Positions 1 through 27,640 of a stretch of 64,000 bases of DNA are shown piece after piece. Source of the stretch: Bugula neritina (lineage: Eukaryota > Bryozoa > Gymnolaemata > Cheilostomatida > Bugulidae); assembly GCA_964035545.1 (NCBI GenBank), contig OZ037765.1, positions 11,092,698 to 11,156,697 of the forward strand, in the 5' to 3' direction. The translations under genes were made by a program, and so were the position numbers. Below the pieces are notes generated by a model. That model was not told the DNA's origin, ran no database searches, and saw only the letters and a list, made by a program, of their open reading frames with translations. Numbering within the stretch: position 1 is the first letter of the stretch; each line of letters begins with the position of its first letter.

Positions 1-1
1 T

Positions 2-12801
<12,800 letters not shown>

Positions 12802-13305
12802 TGCACTCTTCGCTTTTACAGAGTTCATTGTGACTATGTTTGTGTGATATATACATTTATTTTTATTATGGTTGCCGAAAGTATTCAACAAACCTCAATT
12901 TTATACACCTACTGTTTATTTTGCTAATCTGTCCAATATTTTTTTCTAATTTATAATATTTTCGTATTTTGCACTCTGCAAATAAATCTGATGGCATTGC
13001 TTATTTTGCAAGACACATTTTTAATTTTTAAAACCTGTCCCTTTTTCTAAAAAAATAATTTTTTAAAGTTATCTGTAAACTTAGCTGTGGCATGAAAGAT
13101 TTTATGTTAAATAAAAAAATGAAAAATTACAGCTATTGAAAAACTGTAGTCAGCTTGTTAATTACTTTGCGTGTTCTGTATATCATATTTAATTTGCAAA
13201 TCTTTTGATGAGGAGTTAGTGAAAGACAATTCTAAGTATCGCATTGATATCAATGTAATTGACAACATTATTTTATTTATTGGTGTTATATATATACACA
13301 CACAC

Positions 13306-13351
<46 letters not shown>

Positions 13352-14440
13352 GCACACACGCACACACGCACACACGCACACACGCACACACACACGCACG
13401 CACGCACACGCACACACACACATACACACACATATATATACTATTTCATACTATTGCATACTATTGCATCTTAGCACTTACTATTTCATTTGAAAGAAGC
13501 TAGAGAGCCCAATGCAGAATCATAATATTATATTAACACATTCCTTCACTTGGAAGTTTCGTCCGCTGTGAACTAGAACAGTAAGTAACAGTAATATTTT
13601 AAGAGTGACTTTTGCCATTGATGAGGCAAGCATTTCAAGCTAAATATTTTCTCTATATACATAATTTCATTAAGAGCACTAAATAGGCATCGTTACATCA
13701 CGGCAAGTTTTCACATGATGGTATGTCATATGTTTATGCACTAAAGTATATAACATTTTCAAACAATTCATGGTTTCTAACTAGTTATCCTTGCAGTTAT
13801 TAGCAATGAACTAAAACATAATAACATGTAAAAAGCGGAAGGGAAGCTATATGGTAATGTTATATGGTTATGCAGTTATGTGTTGGTAAATGTAATAATA
13901 TACGTTATACACAGAGTTTGCTCATAGTTTACCAGAACTTACAAAAACCTGTTTTAGGTGTGCCTATACCACAATTAGGAATTTTCTTGCTTGTATTGAT
14001 CACTATCATTTTTCTTTTATTGAGTAGTTTGTGATTTATGCATCATGTTGCTTTTAAAAATACTGTTTGTAAAAAAAATCTGACTTGATATATTTTTATT
14101 TTTTCTTTCCTAAATTGCAACAAACTAACAATCAATTTTGTGGTGCAATAAACAAGCATACTCTTTAAACTTTAAAGTAATGGTAAATGGCAAAGATGAA
14201 AACTTAGAGAATGAAATAGTATATGGCATAAAAGTTAGAAAGGACAGTTTTCGAATCATAGAAATAACAAAAAAGTTAGGAGTAATCTTCTCTTATTGTT
14301 ATGCTGTAGAGTGTCGTTGGTTATAGGAGCAGATGTTTGTGTGAATAATACAACAATTCTTCATAATTTTAGTGCGTGCATCTAGTTATTGATCCCTGCG
14401 TATTACCCAGTCATGCTTCCCATGCATGCTGTGCGCGATA
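12802..14440. other. TMC 3' flank and intergenic DNA
   Basis: AATAAA-type poly(A) signals occur near 12980 and 13110, which fit a 3' UTR for the short TMC tail. The rest is AT-rich with one CA array; I see no supported coding region. Confidence 0.5.
13297..13434. repeat. (CA)n array with regularly spaced CG variants
   Basis: CA dinucleotide array downstream of TMC. Its right half has CACG steps every 4-8 bases, a higher-order pattern absent from the two large CA/GT arrays inside the gene. Confidence 0.95.
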
Positions 14441-14754
14441 TCGGCTGATTTAAGACGAGCCAATCAGTGGTCAAAGTTCGCTATATAGCGCTCACCAGTT
14501 TTTCCTCAACTTCTTCATCAACCACATCGGCCCATGTGGTGAAATCGCGGCTATCCCCCCCTAAAATATAGCAAAGCTTTCCTCGTTGACCTTCTACAAT
14601 GACACTGTAGTTGCACACTTTTTCATTTTTTGTGCAGTTCTATTCAAGCAGACGATTGACAGTCATACAAACTTTGATGCGTACTACCAAAACCGGAGAT
14701 ATAGATCCCCATTTCATTATTTCTTGCATCTATAAATCAAGTTATATGCCAATG
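14440..14754 (+). promoter_or_regulatory. probable MSMO1 promoter and 5' UTR exon
   Basis: An island of CpG in AT-rich DNA. A CCAAT box is at 14460-14464, followed 15 bases later by TATATA inside the 12-bp palindrome CGCTATATAGCG (14479-14490). A strong donor GTAAGTATT sits at 14755. The coding exon of MSMO1 is preceded by an acceptor near 16475, so a non-coding first exon of roughly 14510-14754 is a natural reading. TTTCACCACAT, on the minus strand near 14533, resembles but does not match a sterol regulatory element. Transcription start not verified. Confidence 0.45.
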
Positions 14755-14819
14755 TAAGTATTACTAATAACTATATTTTTAGAATATCAACCCAATATTT
14801 CAGTTACGTCTCATTCTCA

Positions 14820-15560
14820 GTTTAAGTTTGAGTTACTCATACTCATACTGATACTGATACTGGTTAGTCACTACTCAGACTACTCACTACTGAGAGTGAG
14901 TTACTGTTAGTGTTGGGTGCAGTAAAACTAAAACCAAATGTGATAGAGATTTTGAAGAGAATTATTATTATTGTTAATTTAATAATAATTATTATATAAT
15001 CATAACTATTTTTTCAAATGTAATAATATTGTTATTCTAATTTTTATTATTATTATATAACATTCACAGTAACACTATGACTATCAGTATCACTATCAGT
15101 ATAGCATATAAATATTACTATTACTATTACTATTAGTATTACTATTGGCATTGCCTATTTATTACTATTACTATTAGTATTAGTTATAGTAATACTTATA
15201 CTAACACTTGGTCTAATACTAAGTGAGTAAGTCTAATAGTAATACTAATAGTAGTACTAGTAATAATACTGAATCTGGATCAACATCAGTATGATTATTG
15301 CTATAAATTATAATTGAGCCTGATAATGATAGTAACCATACTCATACTCATAGTCATAGTGATGCTCACAGTTATAATAAAAGTAAATAACTGAGAGTTA
15401 GTATGTTAGTATGATTATTGATACTATGGTTACAAGCATAGCATTAGCTAAGTGTCAATTTGAAATTAACTGTCAACATCACTATAAATATGAGTATCGC
15501 TGTAAGTGTAATACTAACTCAAAGGTAGGTGTAAGCATATGGTAATCATCATCATACTGA
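14820..15560. repeat. degenerate ACT/AGT mosaic block
   Basis: About 740 bp made largely of ACT, AGT, ATT and AAT triplets in mixed order (for example TACTATTACTATTAGTAT). The triplet ACT and its reverse complement AGT alternate on one strand. The block lies in the presumed 5' UTR intron of MSMO1. Confidence 0.8.
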
Positions 15561-15682
15561 TGTCATTATAGTGATGCTAAAAATTGAAGTTTTAACTGCG
15601 TATTACTATTGACTAGTATCAAGTACTACCTACCATTAATTGTGTTTAATTTAATTGTTGTAACATCCATTTGAGTTTGTAG

Positions 15683-15733
15683 GAAAATTTAGATTTCCAG
15701 CAGCTGCAGAAGCAGCTTGAGCTTGCGGGCTGA
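15683..15733 (+). CDS. possible alternative last coding exon of the TMC gene
   Basis: A good acceptor (TTTGTAG) is followed by an in-frame stretch reading ENLDFQQLQKQLELAG and a TGA. It is in phase 0, which matches the phase-0 donor after TMC exon 11691-11837. It is GC-richer than its surroundings and looks like an amphipathic coiled-coil tail. It would replace the short VVYEEATEGV tail encoded at 12769-12801. The skip would make a 3.8-kb intron that spans the likely MSMO1 promoter, which weakens the case. There is no transcript evidence. Confidence 0.35.
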   Translation, partial: ENLDFQQLQKQLELAG

Positions 15734-16534
15734 GGCCAAGTCTTTTTTCTCAAAAGCTGTACTTCAGGTTTTTTTCTGATTTATAATCTGTTGCTCTTTC
15801 TGTAGAATATTAATATGTGCTCTTTTAAACAGTGGATTTATCATTATGAATAGTCAGTAAAAAGACCAAAAATTTTCGGTGAAAAATGTGTCAGCTGACA
15901 TAACTTGTTTTAAATAGACCAATAATGATTGACACTGCAGCTATTGTCCTTATTCTCAATCTCTATAGTCTTGAAATGTGTTGACCACTAATACTGTTTG
16001 TGCTTCCCATCCATGGTTTTCACATCTCCAGACACAGCAAGGCCAATATAACACACATTAATCAAAATCTCAATCTTACCAGCAAGTGTGGAAGTTTGTG
16101 TTGGTATGTTGTTAGGCATGTAAACAATGAAGACCTAACATGCCATAAATGTAATCTGATGATATTTGTAATAGATTTTTTCTTGTGTAAATAAGGTAAT
16201 ATATTGAGGTAAATATGTATATTCTAACGCTGAATTATACAACTTACCAAAAGATACACAATTAATTTTTTGTTTTAGTCTCCCAACTGTCTCAGCTTCT
16301 GATTTCTCCAATTTTTTGTTGAAAACCCATTTGCTCTACTTGTCTTATATATTTTGTTCATAATTGTACAATTTCAAATTACTTCATTTTTTTCTGCATA
16401 TATTTAGAAATTTTTTCCGTATGGCAAAAATATTACCTCAACTGAACTTACTAAATATTACATCATTTCTTTTTAGATTATCAGTTGACTAGAAGATTTT
16501 GGTAATTGGCTTCAGTCTGAATATTGTAAGCACC

Positions 16535-19500
16535 ATGAATACCACAAGTAACACAGCAGAAGCAATAGCTGAAACACTCTACAAACTAACTGAGTTGGTA
16601 CCTCAGAATCCACTAACCAGTCACTTGGAAAACTATTGGCAGTTGATGACTGACAACTACACTAAGTTTCAAATCACAACCTGGGGCTCCCTAATAGCTC
16701 ACGAGGTGAAAAATATTTATTAAATACATAAATATAGTACAAATTTCTTTAAAATGATAAGCGATTTACAACTTGGTAAATATCCTGGATTTTAGAGAAT
16801 ATCTTTGAATGCTGCTGTAGCTATTGTTTTGCCATGCAGTAAAAGTTAATTTATGATTGCTTTAATATCAAATAACATTCTAGCTAAACTTTTGAATTTT
16901 TTGGACAGGCAAAAGCAAATAAATTTAATAAAAAAACAAATTGTTCCGAAGCTACAAAATGTATAAGAGAAATTCTTCTGTTTTAGATTGCATACTTTGG
17001 TATTTGCCTCCCCGCCTTTCTTTTCCAGTTTATTCCCTGCCTTCAGAGATTTAAGATCCAACAGGTTAGTCTGAATTTGTATTTGAAGTGTATTACATTA
17101 CATAGATATCATACAGGTCAGAAATTTAATGTTAAGTTATCAGCAATCTGAATCTAATTGAAGGGAAATGTTGCATATCAGTCAGTATGTGTAAGTATAC
17201 CCAACTTCCATTTTTGTTTATTGAAGTCAGATCACCAAGCATGGCAATGTTATTTTACTTATTGCTATAAAGAATTAATTGATATTTGCGTACTAAAACA
17301 CAATTCCAAAAATTATACATGATTACATTGTCTTTTACATCTGCATAACATGAGCATTTGGTGAATTTAAACAGTGTTTGTAAAAACTATATTATTATAG
17401 TGCAATTTACAACTTAATGGCATATTGTGTTTGAATTATATAAGCAGAAATATTTGAGTAGTGTAGCCTTTACTGATCGATATTACATAAATTTTTTAAG
17501 TTAATTTTCATTTATGGCCTGTAATATAATATGCTATCTTTTGCAGGATAAAAAGGAGACCGCTGCCTTACAATGGCAGTGCTTCAAACTAATTTTGTTC
17601 AACCATTTTTTCATCCAGGTGAGCATTGTTTCAATAATTTATAATGTTGAGATGCTTAACTTCTATTATCATAATTTAATGTTATCTGTTGATCTGCAAT
17701 AATGAATGTTAATGACTTCATGTTGAATTTCAGTCTCCTCTAATATTTGGAACTTATGCATTCACTGAGATGTTTTCTATACCTCATGATTGGCAATCAT
17801 TTCCCGCATGGTAAGTTAAATAAATGGCGAGTTTAGTTTTCTATGAAGTAAATTTTTTATGAAATTCCTTTCTGTACAGCTTACACCTTTCTTTCCTCAA
17901 TGTTTGACCTAATTTCTCCGCAGCAAGCAATAAAAACAGCCTGCAATCTTCTTTTTTTTTCAAAACACAGCTGCACCTAAAGTTGTATATTCTGCACAAT
18001 TTACCACAGGATCTTTGAGTTTGTAAACAATTCATCACACTTGGACTTTGATATTAGCAGATGATTGTGATAGCTTCTTTGTGATATAATATAGGTACAG
18101 CCTAGCAGGAAGAATTCTCGTCTGTGCTATTATAGAAGACACGTGGCACTACTTTGTACACAGAGCTCTGCATGACAAGAGAATCTACAAACATATTCAT
18201 AAAGTACACCATCACTTTCAAGTAAGCAGGAGCCGGCATTATTTGTTATATTGTTTTCTATTGGGTTACTGCAGCCGATGTCTTACACTTATGTTTGGTT
18301 TGGAAGTTGATAACAATAACAATTTTCTCATAAAATTTATGTTGGTAAATGAGTTGGTTATTATGGTGATTAGTAATTAGCGATAACATAATATAAATTA
18401 ATGTGATGTTTTATCAAATAGTATTCATAGCTCTTCTTTGTTTTTAGTCGCCATTTGGAATGACGGCTGAGTATGCTCATCCTGCGGAAACTCTAAGTAA
18501 GTTGGAAATCAGCTGCATTTATCATATTAATATATTGATCATTTATAACTAGTCCTCCTGTAGATCCAAGTTGACAGTTCAATGCAATTTAAACCGCTAT
18601 TTTTTCTTGTGTGTGTTGTAAATAACAAGCCTTAGAAATTTGTACTGCTGTGCTCTTAAAACTGCTGTTATATTTATGAATAAAACCTTCCCTTGAATAT
18701 TTTAACCAACGGACTGTACTCTAATTTGCTGAGCAGTGTAGAAAGTGAGCTCACCAACACATTTCTTTACAAAACTTGTCATAAATATAATTCGACAAGC
18801 GTCACACAAAGCTTTCTTGAGTTGTATCGAAAACACCGACTTTTACAATTTAAAAGGCGTCGGAGTTGAAAATATCGATGCCTGAATTTGTCAACACCTT
18901 GTCATTTTTATGACGTTTAGTGAAAAATGTTTTAGCCATGTCTAAATAACCTTTGCACAGTCAATTAGCAATGTGTTAAATCTTTCGCTGTCGTATCTTT
19001 TACAGAAATATATAAATATCTATTTCTTCCTCAGTGTGCTAATTTGCTATTTGTTTAGTTTTAGGAGCTGGGTTCTTTATTGGCATACTAGCAACTTGCA
19101 ATCATATTGTTATGCTATGGGCATGGATGGTGGTGCGACTGCTGGAGACAATTGATGTTCACAGTGGTTACGACATCCCTTACATTAATGTGTTCCATCT
19201 CATACCAGGATATGCAGGTATTTATGTACTAGCCATTCAATATGTTCAACTTTCTGAAGTTTACAACCTTGCCGTACATTAACTTGCTGTGGTGTAACAT
19301 TGAATTAAAATTCAGTTGTCGCAATAATACATGCATCTCAATTTTACCGAGATTTCAGGCAGTCAATGAAAGCTATATATCTCAGTACTGTGATGGTTTC
19401 ATTTACCCTTTCAAATCAAGTCTTTGGATTTTTTAATTAAATTAGAACTTGTCTTGACATAAAGTTCAGGCAGGATCCTAGTTGCTATCGAGGAAGTGGA

Positions 19501-19803
19501 AGCCATGTCTAGTAAATAATAAACACAAACCAGTGCATGTATTAAGTAGTTCATTACTAGTCCATCAACGTTACTTAATCAAGTTGAGGTTGATATCCAC
19601 ATTGCTAGAATATAGCACTATATTTACCTAAGTGATTCATTGTTTTAGGTGCTAAGTTTCATGATTTCCATCACAAGAACTTCAATGGAAATTACTCCTC
19701 CTCTTTTGTTTGGTGGGATAAGCTTTTTGGAACCGACAAGCAATGGAATGAGTATTACAGCAAAACTGGGGGAGTAGCTCGAAAATCGTGTAAAAAGGAG
19801 TAA
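16535..19803 (+). CDS. MSMO1: C4-methylsterol monooxygenase
   Basis: Exons 16535-16705, 16987-17064, 17547-17618, 17734-17810, 18095-18221, 18448-18496, 19059-19217, 19649-19803 give 295 residues; the human protein has 293. It removes the C4 methyl groups of sterol precursors in the ER, using oxygen and cytochrome b5. The three di-iron histidine clusters of the fatty-acid hydroxylase superfamily are all present: HYFVH at 151-155, HKVHH at 168-172 and HDFHH at 249-253. The run [15 protein letters not shown] is diagnostic for MSMO1. Hydrophobic segments lie at the N-terminus and around the [15 protein letters not shown] region. The start is chosen at CACCATG, just after an acceptor near 16475, with no in-frame ATG between. 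The human KKXX-like C-terminus is not exact here; the protein ends CKKE. It converges on TYMS. Confidence 0.97.
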
Positions 19804-20246
19804 TGCAGTTGGAAGGTCTGCATTTCCAAAGTTCATACTTGGTGTTATTTACCAACAAGAAATATTTAGACAGTGACTACATGTTGTACATTATAGACAA
19901 TAATATAGTATTTTTCTCGTTGCCTGCTGTGTAAGCCATATCAATCAAACCCTGCTTGGAGAGTGTGTTGATTGTAACTTATAAAACTAATCTTCATATT
20001 TTCACCATCTCGATTCTACCCAGAATGTCTTTCAAAAATTATTGTACAAATTTGTGAACTCCAAAATCTTAATTTATTTTTATAAAAAAATTGTGTGGAA
20101 TACAACTTAGATGAAAGTGAGATTTTACAGTGTAAAAGAACATGTGAGATTATTACCAAGGATCAGTGCAAGTCGCACAGAAAGATTTACACTAGACATT
20201 ATTGATTAGAAGAAGTTGATTGCATACAATGCAAATGTCAATATGA
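19804..20246. other. convergent intergenic spacer between MSMO1 and TYMS
   Basis: 443 bp with no gene. On the minus strand AATAAA at 20078-20073 is a good poly(A) signal for TYMS. Confidence 0.6.
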
Positions 20247-23073
<2,827 letters not shown>

Positions 23074-23769
23074 CTGCTTAATATTTATAATTCTGTGTAA
23101 CACAACTTATAAAAAGCTCAATAAATTCTTCAATGTATCATAATGTATATAATAATTCTTTTCTAATAACCAATTAAGAGTGAAACAATAAAAACACCAA
23201 ATTTATAATGATGGTTTGACAATGGACTCCGTCACATATTCAAAATCAGATAACTCTGAGCAACCAGAACCAAGAATGTAATGTTCGAGTAGTGTTTCAA
23301 CTCAATAGACCCTTTTAATTGCCTATGAGGTTATTAACATAGGGCAGCACAACTTTCGGGTTTGCAAAAGAAACTTGTAAGCAGAATTGAAGTCTTTCTT
23401 TCAAAATTTTATGCGATGGCTTTTGTAATGATTGCATCAGTTGCTGTTTAAATTTACATGGTAATATGATTTTTTGAACATTGCCGTCTATATATATATA
23501 CATTTATTTTAACATAACAAATGTGTGATACAAATTTGTAGGACAAATTAAATTAATGTAATGATAAAATTGACAATGGAAACTATAATGCACATTTATT
23601 TTAGAAAATATTTAGGAATCGGTTTACATTAGATGTTGAAAACATATATATGGTATTATCAAATTTGTACATATATTTATTAGAGGCATGGAAGTAGTAC
23701 TATAAGTCTAAGAAAAAAATATAAATTTATGACACATAATTAAAAAATGTGATATAAAGTAAGAACTAC
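23074..23769. other. spacer between SMYD stop and TYMS start
   Basis: AT-rich, 696 bp. It holds a candidate SMYD poly(A) signal on the minus strand near 23675 and a short TA run near 23490. It must hold any TYMS promoter and 5' UTR, but I see no clear core element. Confidence 0.4.
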
Positions 23770-25182
23770 TCATTTTTTGGATGAGTAAAGTAGAAAATTT
23801 TCAGATTCAACAATATCGGACTTCACTAACTGTGTTAAATGATGCTCTGGACCATGACTTAGGCACATAATCTCAAAAGCTTTACGATAGTGTAAAATAG
23901 CAATATCATACTTTTCGCAATTCCAAGCAAGTCTAGCTTGCTTTAACTGATGAACACTGTGTGCAGGGTAAACCTCTGGATAATATAGCTTCAACAGTTC
24001 AGTAATTTCTTCACCAAGTCTAAATGCTTGTTCTTCATCCCCCATTTTCGACAGATGTGCATACAAAGTGCACTTTGCTACACTTAAGTTAACGTTTTTT
24101 ACAGAGAGCAGGTGATTTGATTCAACAAATTGTTGAATTTGCTTTACATCAGAATTGCTCTTCATCAGTTTTTCATTACACAAGTTCATAGCTTGTTGAG
24201 TAGCCCTTTCACACATATCAATGTACGATGGATCACTTATTTCTTGATTGCAATGACTGCATAGGAGTGTATCATCATATCTTTTAACTACATCACCCTC
24301 ACATTTGGGACATACTGTGGCCTCCAGCAAAGCTTCTTGATTGATATCTACACACTTATCGCAATGACAGTGAAAATAATAGTTTTGCCATAACTCATGT
24401 TGTCTTGTTGCCAAGGGTTGCATTGGATCAATGTAATTAATAAATATGGCTTCTTCAGATGTATCAATATCTTTCAGAGCTCTAACATAAACAGTTGTTT
24501 TATCGCATACATGGGCAGCATTGGGTGAGCAAGAATGATTAAAAATGGATGGACTCAGATATAATGCAGCTCCTATTTCATTACCCATATGCGTTAATGT
24601 AAATGTGTTAAACAAGAGACGGCCATAATAGGTCATCAATTTATTTACGTTTGCTAACAATCCGTGATTTTCCAGATTAGCATGTCCATAATATTGGAAA
24701 AGCTGATGAGATGCCTCCAAATATGATTTACTTCGCTGGTCATCAGCCTGAAGTAGCTTTGAATGATCACAAAGATCATTCCATGTTCTCCAACCAGGAT
24801 CATGTTCAGGCTTTTGTTCCTCAATTTCCAAAGAGCATTTCCAGAGCAACTTGCATAATAATCGGACAGAGTCCGTAAGAATTTCAGGATTGTTGGAACG
24901 AATAATGGGACATTCAAATTTATGAAACTTCCAAGCACGTTTTTGACATGATTGGTCACAATAGTAGTTACATTGACAGACTGAACATCGTAATAGCTTG
25001 CAATTTTTAGGAGGAAGAGCACACCAGTCACAATATTGACCTTTTGATTTGTTGCTAATAATATGAACAAAAGGTGAGGCCTTGACAATTAATTCACCGC
25101 ACCGATATCGCTTGTTTTTGAGTGGCTGTGGTAAAGACCCCATACCAATATCATTAACAGCACAAACAACTTTGGCAGACAT
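23770..25182 (-). CDS. SMYD-family MYND/SET-domain protein lysine methyltransferase, single-exon CDS
   Basis: 470 residues in one uninterrupted frame. A split SET domain starts with GMGS and GELIVKASPF (residues 13-40). It is interrupted by a complete MYND zinc finger: C51, C54, C66, C69, C75, C79, H87, C91. The SET core has NHSCSPN at 215-221 and the Tyr of FINYID near 250. The cysteine-rich post-SET motif CHCDKC is at 272-277. A helical TPR-like C-terminal half completes the SMYD plan and is closest in feel to SMYD3. Family members use S-adenosylmethionine to methylate lysines of histones or other proteins. An acceptor (TTTTTTAG) lies 9 bases before the ATG, so the 5' UTR is probably spliced. 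The intronless CDS is odd beside neighbours with 5 to 19 exons. Confidence 0.92.
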   Translation of the reverse strand: MSAKVVCAVNDIGMGSLPQPLKNKRYRCGELIVKASPFVHIISNKSKGQYCDWCALPPKNCKLLRCSVCQCNYYCDQSCQKRAWKFHKFECPIIRSNNPEILTDSVRLLCKLLWKCSLEIEEQKPEHDPGWRTWNDLCDHSKLLQADDQRSKSYLEASHQLFQYYGHANLENHGLLANVNKLMTYYGRLLFNTFTLTHMGNEIGAALYLSPSIFNHSCSPNAAHVCDKTTVYVRALKDIDTSEEAIFINYIDPMQPLATRQHELWQNYYFHCHCDKCVDINQEALLEATVCPKCEGDVVKRYDDTLLCSHCNQEISDPSYIDMCERATQQAMNLCNEKLMKSNSDVKQIQQFVESNHLLSVKNVNLSVAKCTLYAHLSKMGDEEQAFRLGEEITELLKLYYPEVYPAHSVHQLKQARLAWNCEKYDIAILHYRKAFEIMCLSHGPEHHLTQLVKSDIVESENFLLYSSKK

Positions 25183-25814
25183 ATATCCTTCCTAAAAAAT
25201 AATTTAATGTCTCAGATTTTAAGAGTGCTTTATGGCATACTGACTTCTTGTTAAAAACTTTGTCAATGTGAGAATGATTTGAGCTAGAATACAAACTTGA
25301 TTTATAATTATATGTAAAGTAATTTTTATCAAATACTTGCAATAGCTTAGATTTGTGAAAAACTATTAGAGGATACCAAAATGAAAATATGACAATATGA
25401 ATAGCCACTGTCACTATGATTAGGCGCTAGTTCGGCTGCCCTTGGTGATCGATTGGACAGTTATATAACTACATGCAACATCAAAAGCATACCACAGTAG
25501 ACGTAGTTTCCTGCCGAGCACAATGACAATGGCAATAAGCTGTTAAACTTAGTGACATTATTGACAATTAGATTTACTAAATCTAATAGTAATCGTAATA
25601 GTCAAAAAACATATGTTCAATTTCATGTTCCTAAATAATTTATTTTTCCAGTTTTAGGAACATGAACACCTGAGGCAGATGTATTTGTAACACTCACACT
25701 GATCAATAATTATAAACTAAAACACTCCCAGAACACAGCATGAGCATTTAGATTTACCGAGCAGGTAATCAAAAATTAAAATTGCATCTCCTTACTGAAC
25801 TCACCATTATTTTC

Positions 25815-26360
25815 ATCATAGCCATACTCATACTACTCATAAGCCATACTGATCGTGACACTGATATTCGTTAAGTCTTACACTTACACTCATAATCATA
25901 CTAATAGTACTACTAGTAGTAGTAATATTATTACTATTAGTAATACTAATAGTAATAATAGTAATACTAATAGTAATACTAGGTCTAATAGTAATAGTCA
26001 TGTGATACGACACTGAAATTCCCATTCACGATCACTAAGAGTATGAGTATGTTATTGTTACATTGTAATTCACTAATTCAGCAATTGTCATCTTCATTGT
26101 GATATTGATTATCCTCTTCATGACTTAGCTTTATGAGCTACTCATACTGTCAGTGTGACCGTTACTGTTAGACTTAGACTGCAGTCGACATCATATACCA
26201 AATCTCAAAGGTAAATGAATAATGAGCAATCAGTAATGACTAAGTCTAATGAGTAACACTAACTCTAACTGTAAAATGCAAGTGTAACTCAAACTCAAAC
26301 TGCAATCTGATACATACGTACAGATACTCTTACAATTACATAACCTGACTACAGACTAGC
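25815..26360. repeat. degenerate ACT/AGT mosaic block
   Basis: ACT, AGT, AAT and ATT triplets in mixed order, such as TAATACTAATAGTAATACTA, then looser ACTCAAACTC-type sequence. It resembles the blocks at 14820 and 45770. Confidence 0.75.
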
Positions 26361-26593
26361 AGCTTAATTTTGTAATGTATTTGTTTACCACTATAAACCC
26401 ATATTTTTATTAGTGGTTTGTCATTCATTCTTATGTAAACTATTATTTGCCTATTATTACCACATGACCAGTTGTTATTGTATTTACTCATTCCTGTTTT
26501 ACTTGTTAGTCAGTTGCCTGCTAGTGCTCTATCAATACAGTCATATAGTGATCATATACTACACAAACTACTTCAAATTCATATCATCACAAA

Positions 26594-26656
26594 GAAACAC
26601 AAAACATAACACAATCAGCAATGAGTCATTGCTGATTGTGTTATGTTTTGTGTTTC
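26594..26656. repeat. 63-bp near-perfect palindrome
   Basis: The arms 26594-26624 and 26626-26656 are exact reverse complements over 31 bp, with a single G between them. After one mismatch the symmetry continues three more bases. The arms contain GAAACACAAAACATAAC and its complement. Confidence 0.96.
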
Positions 26657-26659
26657 GTT

Positions 26660-26900
26660 GCCATTGAAAATGAAAGACTAAGAGTAAGAGTAACTGTAAG
26701 ACCAAGACTAAGACACTAGACAGTAAGAGTAAAAGTAAGACAGTAAGTGTAACACTAACCGGAGTAAGAGTAAGAGTAAGACTAATGAGACTCCTAGTCC
26801 TAGACTCCTACGACTATTATAATTATATTACCTATTGGTATTACTAAAAGTATAACTACAAGTACAAGTATAAGCCTAAGAAAAAGATTGCATTGTAAAA
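26660..26900. repeat. degenerate GTAAGA/GACTAA array
   Basis: Loose hexamer repeats such as AGTAAGAGTAAGAGTAAG, next to the palindrome and probably part of the same block as 25815-26360. Confidence 0.7.
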
Positions 26901-27412
26901 TAAATGACTATTCATAAATATTATTCATAATAATTTATTATTATAAACTCAAACTGAAACTGAAATAATTTCCCGCGAAATCTTCATTGTAGGTCAGTGG
27001 CTTCAGCCCAAAAGCAGTAAAGAGAGTTATTCAAAATTTTTAAAAATAAAATGCCCTGTCAACTAAATTTTTATTTTTACATTTTATTTATGTTTTGTTT
27101 TTATTCAGAAAAATTTGGTAATGCAATAATCACTTAATGGTGGATAGTTTCTTCTACACTAAGCTCTTCTAGGACTATAGGTAGTTTCTCTTTAAAAATG
27201 CACCATGGTGATGGTCTAGAGGTAGACAGATTGATTCTGGAATAAAAAGAACTGTTAATATTAATTAATTAAGATTCACTTGCTTTTTTTAATTTCTAGC
27301 ATATTTTCAATTAAATTTGTCATTTGCTCAGTGGTTTTACTTTCATTGTAATAATTTGCTGGTAAGTTAAAGTTGATTCTTAACTTAAATTCTTTCTTAA
27401 ACTTGTACTTGT

Positions 27413-27423
27413 AGTAGTAGTAC

Positions 27424-27508
<85 letters not shown>

Positions 27509-27640
27509 TGTTGTAAGACTAAGAGTAAGAGGAAGTGTAACACTAACTGTAACTGTGTAAGTTTTAACTTTTAAGTAAAACTTTTAGTTCTACTTTTCCT
27601 GTACTTGTAGTACTAGTAGTAGTAGTAGTGGTAGTAGTTT
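27413..27640. repeat. (AGT)n trinucleotide array with a degenerate flank
   Basis: About 95 bp of pure AGT up to about 27508, then AAGAGTAAGAG-type sequence and a second short AGT run near 27610-27640. Confidence 0.95.

Noticed and set aside
14138-14326. 62-residue frame in the TMC/MSMO1 spacer
   Set aside because: No recognisable domain, no splice signals, and composition like the surrounding AT-rich DNA.
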